This document shows, piece by piece, positions 31,795-41,388 of a DNA stretch of 64,000 nucleotides. A model generated the notes under the pieces. It had not been told where the DNA came from, made no database searches, and saw nothing but the letters and a program-made list of their open reading frames with translations. Within the stretch, counting starts at the first letter, position 1, and the number at the start of each line of letters is the position of its first letter. A program made the position numbers and the translations under genes. Origin of the DNA: Isotricha intestinalis (Eukaryota; Ciliophora; Litostomatea; Vestibuliferida; Isotrichidae); contig JAJJLU010000347.1 of the NCBI GenBank assembly GCA_023807065.1, positions 20,120-84,119 on the forward strand. The letters run 5' to 3'.

Positions 31795-32502
31795 ATGGAA
31801 CCCCAAAAATTTAAAGCTATAATAATCGGAGCAACAGGAGCAGTAGGTCGTGAATTAGTAGATTGTCTTTTATCATCAAATCATTATTCCAAAATAACAA
31901 TATTCGTAAGAAGAGTAATAAAAAAATGGGAAGATTTACCAGAAGCCCAAAAACAAATATTAAATATAATAAAAGTAGATAATTTAGATTTTTTATCAAA
32001 TTCAAAAGAAGAACTAGAAAAAAAATTAGATAATATTAAATATGATGTTTTATTTAATGTATTAGGAAGTAGAGTAGGAAAAGGAGAAGAAGAATTTAAA
32101 AAAGTAGATTATACATATGTTATTAATTCAAGTGAATTATGTGAAAAATTAAATATATCTCATTTTTCACATTGTTCTTCAATGGGAACAAATAAAAATT
32201 CATGGTTTCTTTATTTAAGAATTAAAGGAGAAGCTGAAGAAGAAGAATTAAAAAAAAATATTAATTATATCACTATATTTAGACCTGGTATGCTTTTAAA
32301 TAGAGATAATGATTATAGAATTGGAGAATCATTTGCTTCTTGGATACCTTTTACTCCTAAAGTTGATGTTAAAGTTCTTGCAAGAGCTATGTATTTAAAT
32401 GATATTCATTATCAATTAAGTGATAAAAAAAGTGAAAAAGTTAGAATTGAAAATGATGAAATTTTAAAAATTGTGGAAAATGAAAATAAGGAAAAAAAAT
32501 AA
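31795..32502 (+). CDS. HTATIP2/TIP30-like NAD(P)-binding protein
   Basis: 235 residues, close to the length of human HTATIP2 (242). An N-terminal Rossmann motif is plain: AIIIGATGAVGRELVDCLL with Gly12-x-x-Gly15-x-x-Gly18. Then come FVRR, a VDNLDFL strand, FNVLGSRVGKGEEEFKKVDY, the active-site-like HCSSMGTNKNSWFLYLRIKG with a Tyr-x3-Lys pair, and ITIFRPGMLLNRDNDYRIGE. This is an atypical short-chain dehydrogenase/reductase. In animals the family is linked to nuclear import and apoptosis control; in protists the substrate is unknown. Cytosolic or nuclear, single exon. Confidence 0.85.
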   Translation: MEPQKFKAIIIGATGAVGRELVDCLLSSNHYSKITIFVRRVIKKWEDLPEAQKQILNIIKVDNLDFLSNSKEELEKKLDNIKYDVLFNVLGSRVGKGEEEFKKVDYTYVINSSELCEKLNISHFSHCSSMGTNKNSWFLYLRIKGEAEEEELKKNINYITIFRPGMLLNRDNDYRIGESFASWIPFTPKVDVKVLARAMYLNDIHYQLSDKKSEKVRIENDEILKIVENENKEKK

Positions 32503-32641
32503 TTATTAACTGATTTTTAAAGGGTTTTTATTTCAATTTTTTTACTTTGCTTTTTATTTAATTTATTTTTATTATTTTTATTTGGAATATTATTTTTAAG
32601 AGTTATTAACTTAATTATTGTTTTTATTTAATTTATTTTTT

Positions 32642-34681
32642 TTAATTTTCAAATGGACCTTTTGATAATGCTATTGAAGTTTTTTTTTCTATTTTAGAAA
32701 TACTTTTTCTACTTATTGATAATTTATGAAGATATTTTTTTGTTGATGATGTTGAAGGATAAAATATATTTGATTCATTAAATTGATCTAATGAGTTTTT
32801 AAGTAAAACAGACCATTCTAAGAAATTTTGATTATCTGGAAGTAAACTACTAATTTCTTTAGGTAATATATAATTAATTGCTAATTCACTAAAATTTTCG
32901 AAATTTGATATTTTAACTAATGGTTTTTTAAATTCTATTTTAACTCTTTTTGTAGGAGTAATTTCAAATTCTCTTATTAATTTTTCTTTATTAATATTTA
33001 ATCTCTTTTTAAAATAATTTCCATTATATTTTCCTACATTTTTTAACCATGATACGGCATCAAATTTTTCTAAATTTAAATAATTGAAAGATAAAGTATT
33101 ATCTTGATTAAAATCCATAAATTTAATTAGAAAAAAGATTTTACTTGCAAATTTTTCAATTTGAATTATTCTTACTAAATGATTGAAATTAAAATAAATA
33201 TTATATTCATTTACACAAACATTTTCTTCATCAATAATAGTAACATTAATATAAAAAGATTTTAAAGATAATATTTGACTTATATTATTTTCATTAGTAT
33301 GAATAAATCTATATTGTTCTTCATTAAAATTATAATTATGAGTTTTAGGTTCTGTTAAAAATAATTTAATATTAAATATTGGAATATGAGAAGTTAATTT
33401 TTCTATTAAAAATCTAAATTGTTTAAATCCAAAAAGATATTTCATAATATAAAAATCCCAACCTATAAAATTTAAGTTATAAATATAAAATAATAATTCA
33501 TAATCTAAAAATTGTTGAACTCTAATTGAATTTGAAGGAACTGTAAAAGTAATTAAAGGTAAAGTAATAGTTACTTTAAAATTTTTTAAAGGAGTTGTCC
33601 ATAAAAAACAATAAGAATTATATTTTTTAAAATTTTTTATATTCTTAAAACGAGGATGTAAATTAAAAGTTTTTTGTTTTAATATCATTTCTTCTTCTAT
33701 CGTATCTATTTTATCAAAAGGAAAATTACCTACATTTTGTTTTTCATTTTTAACTTTATCTTTATCATCATCATTATTATTTTTTGGTATTTCTTTATAA
33801 TCTTTTAATTTTAAAAGAGAATTATAAAGAATTTTTTCATCTATTTTTACTTTTTGATAATTATTTTCAAATATAATTATTGAACATAATAATTTTTTAA
33901 AAGATTCAATTCCTTTATAATAAAATAAAGGAAGTAATGCAAATGGTAATTCAATTTGTAAATTTTTATTTATATTAATATTATTATATGGTGGTTTTTC
34001 TTCAAAAGGATCTTCAAAATTAATTATTAATGATTTTAAATTTAAAAGAATCTTTTTCTTTTTTTGTCCAAAAAAAAAAGATTTTTCTAAATAAACAGTT
34101 TCATTTTCATTTTTATTTTTTTTAAAATATTCAATTTTTTCTTCTATAATTTTATTATATTTTTCAGGATGATTAAAAATTTCTTTATTATCATAATGTA
34201 GATTTAAATAATCATCAGTGAAAAAATCTTTATTAAAATCATTAAAATTAAAAAGAGAATTATCTTGATAAAAAGTAAAATTTTTGGTTTTAAAAGGAAG
34301 ATAAGCAAGTTTTTTTTTTTCTTCATTTCTAAAAGAATTAAAATCTCTTTTACTAATTTTAGAATTTAAAACAACTGAAGGAATTAATTCACCTTTATTA
34401 TTAAATATAGGACATAATTCTGGAATTTTTGATGATCTAGTTTGTTCATGTCTTAATGATTTTAAAGCTATTGGAAATTTTTTTATACGTACTATTCTTT
34501 TTTCTGTATTTATTGTATTATATCTCTCTGATTGAGGCTGCATTAATAATGGAAATGTTTTTGAATAAAAATTATTATTTTCTTCTATATAATAACTATG
34601 AAATGTTTCAGAATTTTCTATTACTTTTTTTGTTAATTTATTTATTTTTTCTATGAATTGAGATTGGGTTGGGGAATTCAT
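32642..34681 (-). CDS. hypothetical protein, 679 residues
   Basis: Not recognised. Single exon. The N-terminal ~200 residues are basic and polar. A central part (about 230-480) has conserved-looking strands and helices (IELPFALLPLFYYKGIESF, FLWTTPLKNFKVTITLPLI, YELLFYIYNLNFIGWDFYI). A Ser/Lys-rich tail ends the protein. The repeated aromatic strands suggest one large globular beta-containing domain. No membrane span passes as convincing. The mid-domain segment TITLPLITFTV followed by a helix that ends GWDFYIMKYL might serve as a search seed. It converges with the TIP30-like gene. Confidence 0.65.
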   Translation of the reverse strand: MNSPTQSQFIEKINKLTKKVIENSETFHSYYIEENNNFYSKTFPLLMQPQSERYNTINTEKRIVRIKKFPIALKSLRHEQTRSSKIPELCPIFNNKGELIPSVVLNSKISKRDFNSFRNEEKKKLAYLPFKTKNFTFYQDNSLFNFNDFNKDFFTDDYLNLHYDNKEIFNHPEKYNKIIEEKIEYFKKNKNENETVYLEKSFFFGQKKKKILLNLKSLIINFEDPFEEKPPYNNININKNLQIELPFALLPLFYYKGIESFKKLLCSIIIFENNYQKVKIDEKILYNSLLKLKDYKEIPKNNNDDDKDKVKNEKQNVGNFPFDKIDTIEEEMILKQKTFNLHPRFKNIKNFKKYNSYCFLWTTPLKNFKVTITLPLITFTVPSNSIRVQQFLDYELLFYIYNLNFIGWDFYIMKYLFGFKQFRFLIEKLTSHIPIFNIKLFLTEPKTHNYNFNEEQYRFIHTNENNISQILSLKSFYINVTIIDEENVCVNEYNIYFNFNHLVRIIQIEKFASKIFFLIKFMDFNQDNTLSFNYLNLEKFDAVSWLKNVGKYNGNYFKKRLNINKEKLIREFEITPTKRVKIEFKKPLVKISNFENFSELAINYILPKEISSLLPDNQNFLEWSVLLKNSLDQFNESNIFYPSTSSTKKYLHKLSISRKSISKIEKKTSIALSKGPFEN

Positions 34682-35136
34682 TTTTTTAAGTTATTTGTTT
34701 TTTTATTGATAATATTGTTGATTATAATATTAAACAATTAAATTTTTTTTCTTTTTATAAGTTATTTATATAATTAATATTTTTGTTTTTTAGAAATATT
34801 TTAAAACAAGATAATATCATTTAATTTAATTCTTTTCTTTTTAATTCATTTTTATTTAATTTCAATTGATATTTTAATTTAAAAGCTAAATCTTATTTTC
34901 TAAAATCTATAAAAATTGAATAAATATTTTTATAATGTTTTTCTTTTATTGTTCTTTATTTCTTTATCAGATTTACTTTTTTATAATAATATTTATTTTA
35001 TTAAAATATTGAATTTATTCTATTATTTTTTTAAATATTTACTAATTCTAATATTTGATTATTTTTTTTAATTATTTTTTAATTCTATTTTCAAATTTGA
35101 AAAAATAATAATTTTTACAAAAAAATTAAAAATATA
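34682..35136. other. intergenic between divergent genes, 455 bp
   Basis: T-rich then A-rich spacer carrying two outward promoters; nothing more recognised. Confidence 0.5.
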
Positions 35137-35886
35137 ATGTCTTTTAAACAAAAATTAAAGCAATTACTTGATTCATCATATGATCCATCAAAAGACATAG
35201 ATAAAAATTTTAATTTAGAAATATTAAACACCAAAAGACTTTTAAGAAAAAATGAAAGTGATAAACAATTATATAAAAAGCAAAATAATCTAGTTGAAGA
35301 TTATCAACTTTTTAATTCAATAATCCATTGTTATAAATCATTTAATAAATTTAAAAACAATAAAAATGAATTCTTCTTTTCAATTGATAAATTTAAAAAT
35401 GAAAAAAGTATTCCAAGATTAAATAGTTTAATTAGATCTTGTTCTTTAAAAGATCTTCATAATAAAAGAGAATGTTTAAATTTAAATAGATCTTATTCAA
35501 ATCTAGATATTAATGAAACTGAAAGAAATAATAGTTTAATGAGAAAAAAAATTGAAAATACTCGAAAATATATTGGTTTAACTTATAAAGATAAAAAACT
35601 TTTTATTAATAAACCAATTATAAACCTAAAATCTGGTTTAACGAAATTTCAACTTAAAAATATTATTAATTCGACTCCTAAAAATAGATTGAATATTAAT
35701 AATAAAAGATTTATTAATTATCCTAAATCTAAGGTTTTAAAAGAAATTAAATCAAATTCTGTTTCTAATAAAGATTCAAATAAAAGGTTAAAAAGTATTG
35801 ATAATATTTCAAATTATGTTATTAGTCCAAGAAATTCTAATTCATCAAGAAGACTATTTCTTTTTGATTATATTACAAAAAATTAA
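35137..35886 (+). CDS. basic low-complexity protein, 249 residues
   Basis: Not recognised. Lys/Asn/Ser/Arg-rich. It contains repeated short Ser-Tyr/Ser-Asn motifs around Leu (RSCSLKDLHNKRECLNLNRS, YSNLDINE), a TRKYIGLTYKDKKLFINKP segment near 145, and a Ser/Arg tail ending RLFLFDYITKN. No membrane span or enzyme motif. Possibly cytoskeletal, but that is unsupported. It lies 147 bp upstream of the CNB-like gene on the same strand. Confidence 0.6.
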   Translation: MSFKQKLKQLLDSSYDPSKDIDKNFNLEILNTKRLLRKNESDKQLYKKQNNLVEDYQLFNSIIHCYKSFNKFKNNKNEFFFSIDKFKNEKSIPRLNSLIRSCSLKDLHNKRECLNLNRSYSNLDINETERNNSLMRKKIENTRKYIGLTYKDKKLFINKPIINLKSGLTKFQLKNIINSTPKNRLNINNKRFINYPKSKVLKEIKSNSVSNKDSNKRLKSIDNISNYVISPRNSNSSRRLFLFDYITKN

Positions 35887-36033
35887 ATTAAAAAAAAAAG
35901 AAAATAGAATCACTTAAAAATAAAATGATAATATTTTATACATATTATGTTAAAAAATTAATTATTTTAATTATATTTTTTAATATTTATTTAATGATGA
36001 ATAAATGATAATCCACAGATTTAATAAAATAAA

Positions 36034-37818
36034 ATGCAAGTGACTTCAAAAACTACAGGGAAAGAAATAATAAATTTTTGTATTTATCATCCAGAAATAA
36101 AAAGAACGAAAATAATGAATGAAAAACTATTTTTTTTATTTCAAACATTTGATTTTTTTCAAAATCTCCTCAGAAAAGAAAAATATGGTAATTTAATGGT
36201 ATGGAACATAATATCTCATTTAACTTTTAAAAAATATGAAAAAGGACAAATAATATGGAATGAAAATGACATTATAACAAATATGTATATAATAATAGAA
36301 GGTAAAGTTAAAATATATAAATCATTAAAAAAAAATAATAAAGAAATAGAAAAAGAAAAAGAAACAGGAAAATTAATTTCAGACGAATTATTTTCAAATT
36401 TGAAAAATATGTTTAATCCGATAAAAAGAGTTAATTCAACTAATAATAGTAATGAATATTATTATAAGAATACTGGAAATGAATTAGGTTTAGATCAATT
36501 AAAAAATAAAATCCCTAAAAGATTATATAAAGTCGAAGCAATATCTAAATGTATTTTAGGTGAATTATCAAAAACTGATTATACTTTAATTTTTGAAAGA
36601 ACTGATGTTTTAGAAAAAACAAGTATTTTATATTTTTTAGAAAATTTAAATATATTACAAAAATTCATAGGGACTTATTTCTTTGAAAATTTCCTTTCAA
36701 TGACAACATTAAATAAATATAATTATGGTGATATTGTAATTCATAAAGGAAATCCTTTTAAAACTTTTTATATAATACGAAGTGGTTCTTTTTCTTTAAG
36801 TTTATATACAAATAAAAAAAGTATTTCATTATTAGATTTAACTTTAATGAAAAATGATATTAAAAAAAGATTTACAACTCAAAGGAATTTTGAATTAAAA
36901 GAATCTCATTTAGAAGAAACAGAATATAAATTATTTAATTTAGGTCCAGGAGAAATTTTTGGTGATATGGAATTTAATTTTGGACTTCAACATTATATTT
37001 TTGATGTTAAATGTGTTGTTGATAATTCTGAAGTATTTGAAATTAATATGAAAACATTTTTAAAAGAAGCTCCAAATAATTTTTTAAAACAATTTAAAAA
37101 TGAATCCGATAAACAATTAGATTTAATTATTGAAAGAATAAAAGAAATAAAAATGTTTAAAATGAAATCAATGTTTAAAACAAGAAATAAATATTTTGAT
37201 GCTTTTATTAATCAAATTCCTAAAACTTATAATAAATGTATTATAGAACATAATAAAGATCCTTATATAAATTGTTATGCCAAACCTATTAAAAATAAAT
37301 TACATGTTAAACAATTAAAAATGAAAAATTTAAGGTTAAATTTAGAAAATATTCATTTTCAATCTAAAAGAAAAAGAAACATTTCATATTCTCCTTTAAG
37401 AGATTATAATTTAACAAATGAAAAAAAATATTCTACTCCTCAGGTTAAATTTGTCAATAGAAATTTTAATTTTTCATCTGATTCTTCTATTTCAACTAAT
37501 TCTTCTAAAAACAAATTAAAATTAAATAGTTCAAGGTTGTTAATGAAATCAAAATCAAATCTTAGAATTGATAAAGATAAACAAATTATTTCTCCTTCAA
37601 TTGTTTCACCTAGAATTTTAATAAATATTAAATCTGAAAGCAATCTTATTATTCCTAAAAATTTAAATAAAGAAACTATTACTTTTAGAAGAATTATTAG
37701 TGAAAATAATAAAGATAAATTTCCCAAATGTATTGAAATAAACAAACAATTTTATATGAAACATAATTCTAAAATCATCCAAAAAAAAATACAAGAAATG
37801 CTTAAAACTATAAAATAA
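36034..37818 (+). CDS. cyclic-nucleotide-binding-domain-like protein, degenerate
   Basis: 594 residues with two CNB-type beta barrels in the first ~350. The first begins around residue 60 (KYEKGQIIWNENDIITNMYIIIEGKVKIYKS) and carries a ~50-residue low-complexity insert. The second begins near 222 (NYGDIVIHKGNPFKTFYII) and has GPGEIFGDMEFNFGLQHYIF near 309. The phosphate-binding cassette should read FGELAL...PRAA. Here it reads FGDMEFNFGLQHYIF, with no Arg for the cyclic phosphate, so cAMP/cGMP binding is doubtful. The C-terminal ~200 residues are Lys/Ser/Asn-rich. Ciliates carry many such CNB proteins of unknown role, some in cilia. Confidence 0.78.
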   Translation: MQVTSKTTGKEIINFCIYHPEIKRTKIMNEKLFFLFQTFDFFQNLLRKEKYGNLMVWNIISHLTFKKYEKGQIIWNENDIITNMYIIIEGKVKIYKSLKKNNKEIEKEKETGKLISDELFSNLKNMFNPIKRVNSTNNSNEYYYKNTGNELGLDQLKNKIPKRLYKVEAISKCILGELSKTDYTLIFERTDVLEKTSILYFLENLNILQKFIGTYFFENFLSMTTLNKYNYGDIVIHKGNPFKTFYIIRSGSFSLSLYTNKKSISLLDLTLMKNDIKKRFTTQRNFELKESHLEETEYKLFNLGPGEIFGDMEFNFGLQHYIFDVKCVVDNSEVFEINMKTFLKEAPNNFLKQFKNESDKQLDLIIERIKEIKMFKMKSMFKTRNKYFDAFINQIPKTYNKCIIEHNKDPYINCYAKPIKNKLHVKQLKMKNLRLNLENIHFQSKRKRNISYSPLRDYNLTNEKKYSTPQVKFVNRNFNFSSDSSISTNSSKNKLKLNSSRLLMKSKSNLRIDKDKQIISPSIVSPRILINIKSESNLIIPKNLNKETITFRRIISENNKDKFPKCIEINKQFYMKHNSKIIQKKIQEMLKTIK

Positions 37819-38150
37819 ACAATTAACAAATTTTATAAAATAAAAACTTAAAAATAAATGAAATATTTATATAAATAAAATTATATCTTTAATAAAAACA
37901 TAGTATTTTTAATTGTTTTATTTCTTATTCTTAAAGTTAAATAACATTTAATAGTCCACTTATTATAATTATTGATATTTATAATAAGAGGAACTTATAT
38001 ATAACTTATGATAATTAAAGATAATGTATATTTTTAAAATTATGATTGATGAATATATTTATTTAATTTAAATTGATATCCAATAAAAACCCAAATAAAA
38101 TTTTTAAAAAAATTAAACAAAAAAAAAAATCAATTTAAAAAAATAAAAAA
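37819..38150. other. intergenic, 332 bp
   Basis: 3' flank of the CNB-like gene and promoter of the B9D1 gene, which has an A-rich leader just before its ATG. No motif recognised. Confidence 0.5.
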
Positions 38151-38933
38151 ATGGAAAACACAAATGGAACATTCCCAATGAGTGAAAAAGATGAAAATAA
38201 TTCAAATCTAATAGACACACGTCCAATAATATCAAACCAGCCAGAACCTCAACCAAAAAAGTAAAAGAAAATTTATAATCTTAAAAAAACAAAAAAAATT
38301 AGAAATCCACCTCGTCGAAAGAAGATCCAAGATTCATTACCGAATAATGACGGGATAGATTATCCAATAAAAAACATAACAAATGAATTAGACGGTTTCT
38401 TAGTTCACATCCAAGGAATAATAGAAAGTGCTCAATTTTTTGAGAATGATGGAATTTATTGTAAATATGACATAGTATGTGGTCAAGATTGGCAGATATT
38501 AAGTGGTCAAAAAACAGGACAAAGTCAAAGTGCATGTCAAGGAGAAGGTTCAAATAATTATTTTATATGGAATATGCCTTTTGAAATAAGTTTAAAAAGT
38601 ACTAATCCAACTGGTTGGCCTCAAATATGTATTTCTTGTTTTTATTCTAATATTTTTGGAAATGAAGTTTTAAAAGCTTATGGAGTCTGCTTTGTTCCTA
38701 CTTCTCCTGGTATTCATGAAAGAACTTTACAATTATTCTCTCCTATTTCTAGTAAATTTTTTGATGGAATTTTTGGTCTTTTTCTTGGACAAAAACCTGA
38801 AATTAGAAATGCTCCTACTGTTCTTAGTACTGGTGAAGGAAGGGAAATTATGAGAACTCAAAGTGAAGGAAGCTTAACTATTAAATTTAATATTCATTTA
38901 ACTAATATGAAGGAATTCGGATATGATGTTTAA
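38151..38933 (+). CDS. B9D1: B9 domain-containing protein 1 (ciliary transition zone), one intron
   Basis: Exon 1 is 38151-38260, a 42-nt GTAAAA...TTAG intron spans 38261-38302, and exon 2 runs 38303-38933, giving 246 residues. The intron is a multiple of three and carries in-frame TAA codons, so leaving it in would truncate the protein. The B9 (C2-like) domain fills ~60-235: FLVHIQGIIESAQFF, CKYDIVCGQDWQILSG, FIWNMPFEISLKSTNPTGWP, YGVCFVPTSPGIHER, then SEGSLTIKFNIHL at the end. This matches B9D1 (MKSR1/TZA-type), which works with B9D2 and MKS1 in the MKS complex at the transition zone to gate proteins entering the cilium. Human B9D1 is 204 residues; the extra length is a polar N-terminus. 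It is direct evidence that the organism makes cilia. Confidence 0.9.
38261..38302 (+). other. spliceosomal intron, 42 nt
   Basis: GTAAAAG at the 5' end, AATTAG at the 3' end, length divisible by three, with two in-frame TAA codons inside. Junction AA|A. Confidence 0.85.
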
Positions 38934-39143
38934 ATGTTGATCTTTTTATTTCGTTTATTTTTTTTTTTTGAAATTTTTTTAATTATTTGATTTAAGGCTT
39001 TTTTTTTCTTTTTTTTGAATATTTTTATTCTTTTATACTAAATAATAGGATTAAATTAATAGAAATCAAACAATAAAAAAAACACAATTGAAATAAATAA
39101 AAATAAAAAAATATATATATAAAAAACTCAAAAATTAAAAAAA

Positions 39144-39884
39144 ATGACAGATGACGTTCAAAAATATAAAATAATATTTTTAGGAGATCAAGGAGTAGGA
39201 AAGTCTTCAATTTTGAATCGTTTTTCACAAGATAAATTTGAGCAAGATTACCAAGCAACAATAGGATTAGATTTCCATAGTAAAAATGCAACAATAAACA
39301 GAGCAAATGTTCGTCTCTTATTATATGACACTGCAGGTCAAGAAAAATTTAAAAGTTTAATTCCAATGTATATTAGAGATGCAAATATAATAATTGTAGT
39401 ATATGATGTAACAATAAAAGATTCTTTTACTCATACAAGTCATTGGGTTAATGAAACAAAAGATTTAAAAAGAGAAGATGCTATTTTTGTTCTTGTTGGT
39501 AATAAAATTGATTTAGAAGATAAAAGACAAGTTTCTACGAAAGAAGGAGAAAATTTTGCTAATGAAAAAGAATTTATTTTTTTTGAAGTTTCTGCAAAAA
39601 CTGGACAAGGAGTTCAAGAATTATTTAATAATAATATTTTTCCTGAAATGGCAAAAAAATTTAAAATTGTTGGTGATGATGAAGATGATACTAATCAAGG
39701 TAATCAAAATAATGATATACAAGAAAATAATATTAAATTAGATGGGAATGAAAATAAAAAAAAAAAGAAAGGAGGTTGTTGTGGGAAGAAAAAAGAAAAA
39801 AATGATACTAATCCTGTTGATATTCCTTCTCCTGCTGATATTCCTTCTCCTTCTCCTAATCCTATTCCTAATGAAAATATGTAA
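39144..39884 (+). CDS. Rab6-like small GTPase with an extended C-terminus
   Basis: 246 residues. All G-motifs are intact: GDQGVGKS 14-21, Thr39 in switch I with the effector-loop YQATIGLDF, DTAGQE 62-67, NKID 120-123 and SAK 150-152. The sequence around switch II (DTAGQEKFKSLIPMYIRDA) is most like Rab6, a Golgi retrograde-transport Rab. Normal Rabs end in CC or CXC for geranylgeranylation. Here the pair Cys212-Cys213 (KKKGGCCGKKK) is followed by 33 more residues, Pro/Ser-rich and ending NENM, so it cannot be a standard prenylation site. No intron or frameshift that would place the pair at the end is seen. Membrane attachment may use palmitoylation or the basic patch. Confidence 0.88.
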   Translation: MTDDVQKYKIIFLGDQGVGKSSILNRFSQDKFEQDYQATIGLDFHSKNATINRANVRLLLYDTAGQEKFKSLIPMYIRDANIIIVVYDVTIKDSFTHTSHWVNETKDLKREDAIFVLVGNKIDLEDKRQVSTKEGENFANEKEFIFFEVSAKTGQGVQELFNNNIFPEMAKKFKIVGDDEDDTNQGNQNNDIQENNIKLDGNENKKKKKGGCCGKKKEKNDTNPVDIPSPADIPSPSPNPIPNENM

Positions 39885-40081
39885 TTTAATCTTTATATTA
39901 TTTAAATTTAAAAACACATTATATTAAAAAAAAATAAAAAAAAAAAGATTTTTCATTTTTTAAAGAAAATAATAAAAGAAAAACATAAATTTTTAAAAAA
40001 TATATAAAAAATTAAAGTAAAAATAAACGAAAAATAATTATAATACTATGAAAACAATAAAGTAAAAAATAACATTATTTA

Positions 40082-41323
40082 TTAATTTTTATATTTTTGA
40101 TACATTTCTGAATTTCTTTGAAGTAATTTTTCTAAAGGACCAAGTAATCTTTTAAAAGCTAATCTATCTAAAGTAATTAATTTACAATCACATTTAGCAA
40201 CAACACTAGCAGCTCTAGGTTCATCTCTTAATAAAGCTAATTCTCCAAAATAATCTCCTTTTTTATAATCTTTAACATTTTGTTCTTCTTCTCCAATATT
40301 AAAAACTTTAGCAGCATATGCTTCTCCTTCATCTAATATATAAAATTTATCACCTTTATCTCCTTGTTTAATAATATAATCACCTTTATTAGCTTTTTCA
40401 CTATGAACAGCATCACAAATTTGTCCTAATTCATAATGGTCAATGGTACTTAAAATAGGAACATTTTTTAATGAATTTTCATATTTTTCTCTTTTTTTAA
40501 CAGCAGCTTCTTTAACAATATTATTAAAAGTTCCTCTATCAAGAGCCCATAAAATGCAATTTGTTTTTGCTTTTATTGTTGCTGCTCTTGGAGCATTATA
40601 TAATAATGCTAATTCACCAAATGATTCTCCTGGATAATATGTTTTTAAATATGTTGGATTATCTCCTTTTTTAAATGTTTTTTCACAATCTAATTCTCCT
40701 GTATCTACTAAATATACTACATCACCTTGTTCTCCTTCTTTTATCACATAATCACCTGCATTAAATTTTTTTTCTTCAAAAGCATCTATTACTTTTATAA
40801 AATCTGCATCTTCTAATGAATTAAATATAAATGATTGAAGACATTTTTTTTTTATTGTTTCTTTTTGAGATTCTGTTTTTGGTATTACTCTTGGTTTAAA
40901 ATCTCCCTTTTTATTATATAATCCAAATACTTCTGCTGATACACTTGATCTTTGTCCTCTTTTCATTATTTTATTTCTTCTTTCTTGTATTTGTTTATCT
41001 ATATTATTTTGATCTTCTTTTACTTCATCTTCATTTTCTTTAGAACTTAAAGAACTTTCTTCTGATTTACTTTCTTCACTGTTTTCTGATTCTTCTGGAG
41101 TTTTTATTTTTATATTTTCTTTATTTTTATATTTTTTTATTTCTTTTCTTAAATTTTCTAATTCTTCTCTTTCTCCATTTATTTCTGAAGAATCACCTTT
41201 ACTGTAATTTGTCAACCAAGTTAACATAAAACGCAATGGCTCTTCTGGGAGAGTTTTTAATATTTCTTCCATCATTGGTTTTACTATTCCTTTTACTTTT
41301 GTTTGAAGGTAATCATCAGTCAT
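40082..41323 (-). CDS. cAMP-dependent protein kinase regulatory subunit
   Basis: 413 residues. An N-terminal RII/DPY30-type docking helix pair lies at ~5-42 (VKGIVKPMMEEILKTLPEEP), used for dimerising and anchoring. A Ser/Glu-rich linker follows, then an inhibitor-like site KRGQRSSVSAE at 121-131, and two complete CNB domains. Both phosphate-binding cassettes are intact: FGELALLYNAPRAA (235-248) and FGELALLRDEPRAA (359-372), with Glu and Arg in place. The protein should hold the PKA catalytic subunit inactive until cAMP binds; in ciliates PKA acts on ciliary beating. The inhibitor site lacks the usual Arg-Arg pair just before the P-site. The gene is divergent from the ankyrin/PAP gene with only 65 bp between starts. 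Confidence 0.9.
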   Translation of the reverse strand: MTDDYLQTKVKGIVKPMMEEILKTLPEEPLRFMLTWLTNYSKGDSSEINGEREELENLRKEIKKYKNKENIKIKTPEESENSEESKSEESSLSSKENEDEVKEDQNNIDKQIQERRNKIMKRGQRSSVSAEVFGLYNKKGDFKPRVIPKTESQKETIKKKCLQSFIFNSLEDADFIKVIDAFEEKKFNAGDYVIKEGEQGDVVYLVDTGELDCEKTFKKGDNPTYLKTYYPGESFGELALLYNAPRAATIKAKTNCILWALDRGTFNNIVKEAAVKKREKYENSLKNVPILSTIDHYELGQICDAVHSEKANKGDYIIKQGDKGDKFYILDEGEAYAAKVFNIGEEEQNVKDYKKGDYFGELALLRDEPRAASVVAKCDCKLITLDRLAFKRLLGPLEKLLQRNSEMYQKYKN

Positions 41324-41388
41324 TTTTTTAATTTTTTTTTTAAATTTTTTTTTTATTTTTTTAAATTAAATTAATTCTTTTTTTTCCT
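41324..41388. promoter_or_regulatory. 65-bp bidirectional spacer
   Basis: The start codons of the PKA-R gene (minus) and the ankyrin/PAP gene (plus) are separated by 65 bp made almost only of T runs and AAAT. Any promoter elements of both genes must lie here or inside the coding regions. No TATA-like element can be told from the background. Confidence 0.4.

Noticed and set aside
38257..38275. In-frame TAA early in the B9D1 gene, as if TAA were read as Gln
   Set aside because: A 42-nt GTAAAA...TTAG intron removes it and keeps the frame, so no codon reassignment is needed.
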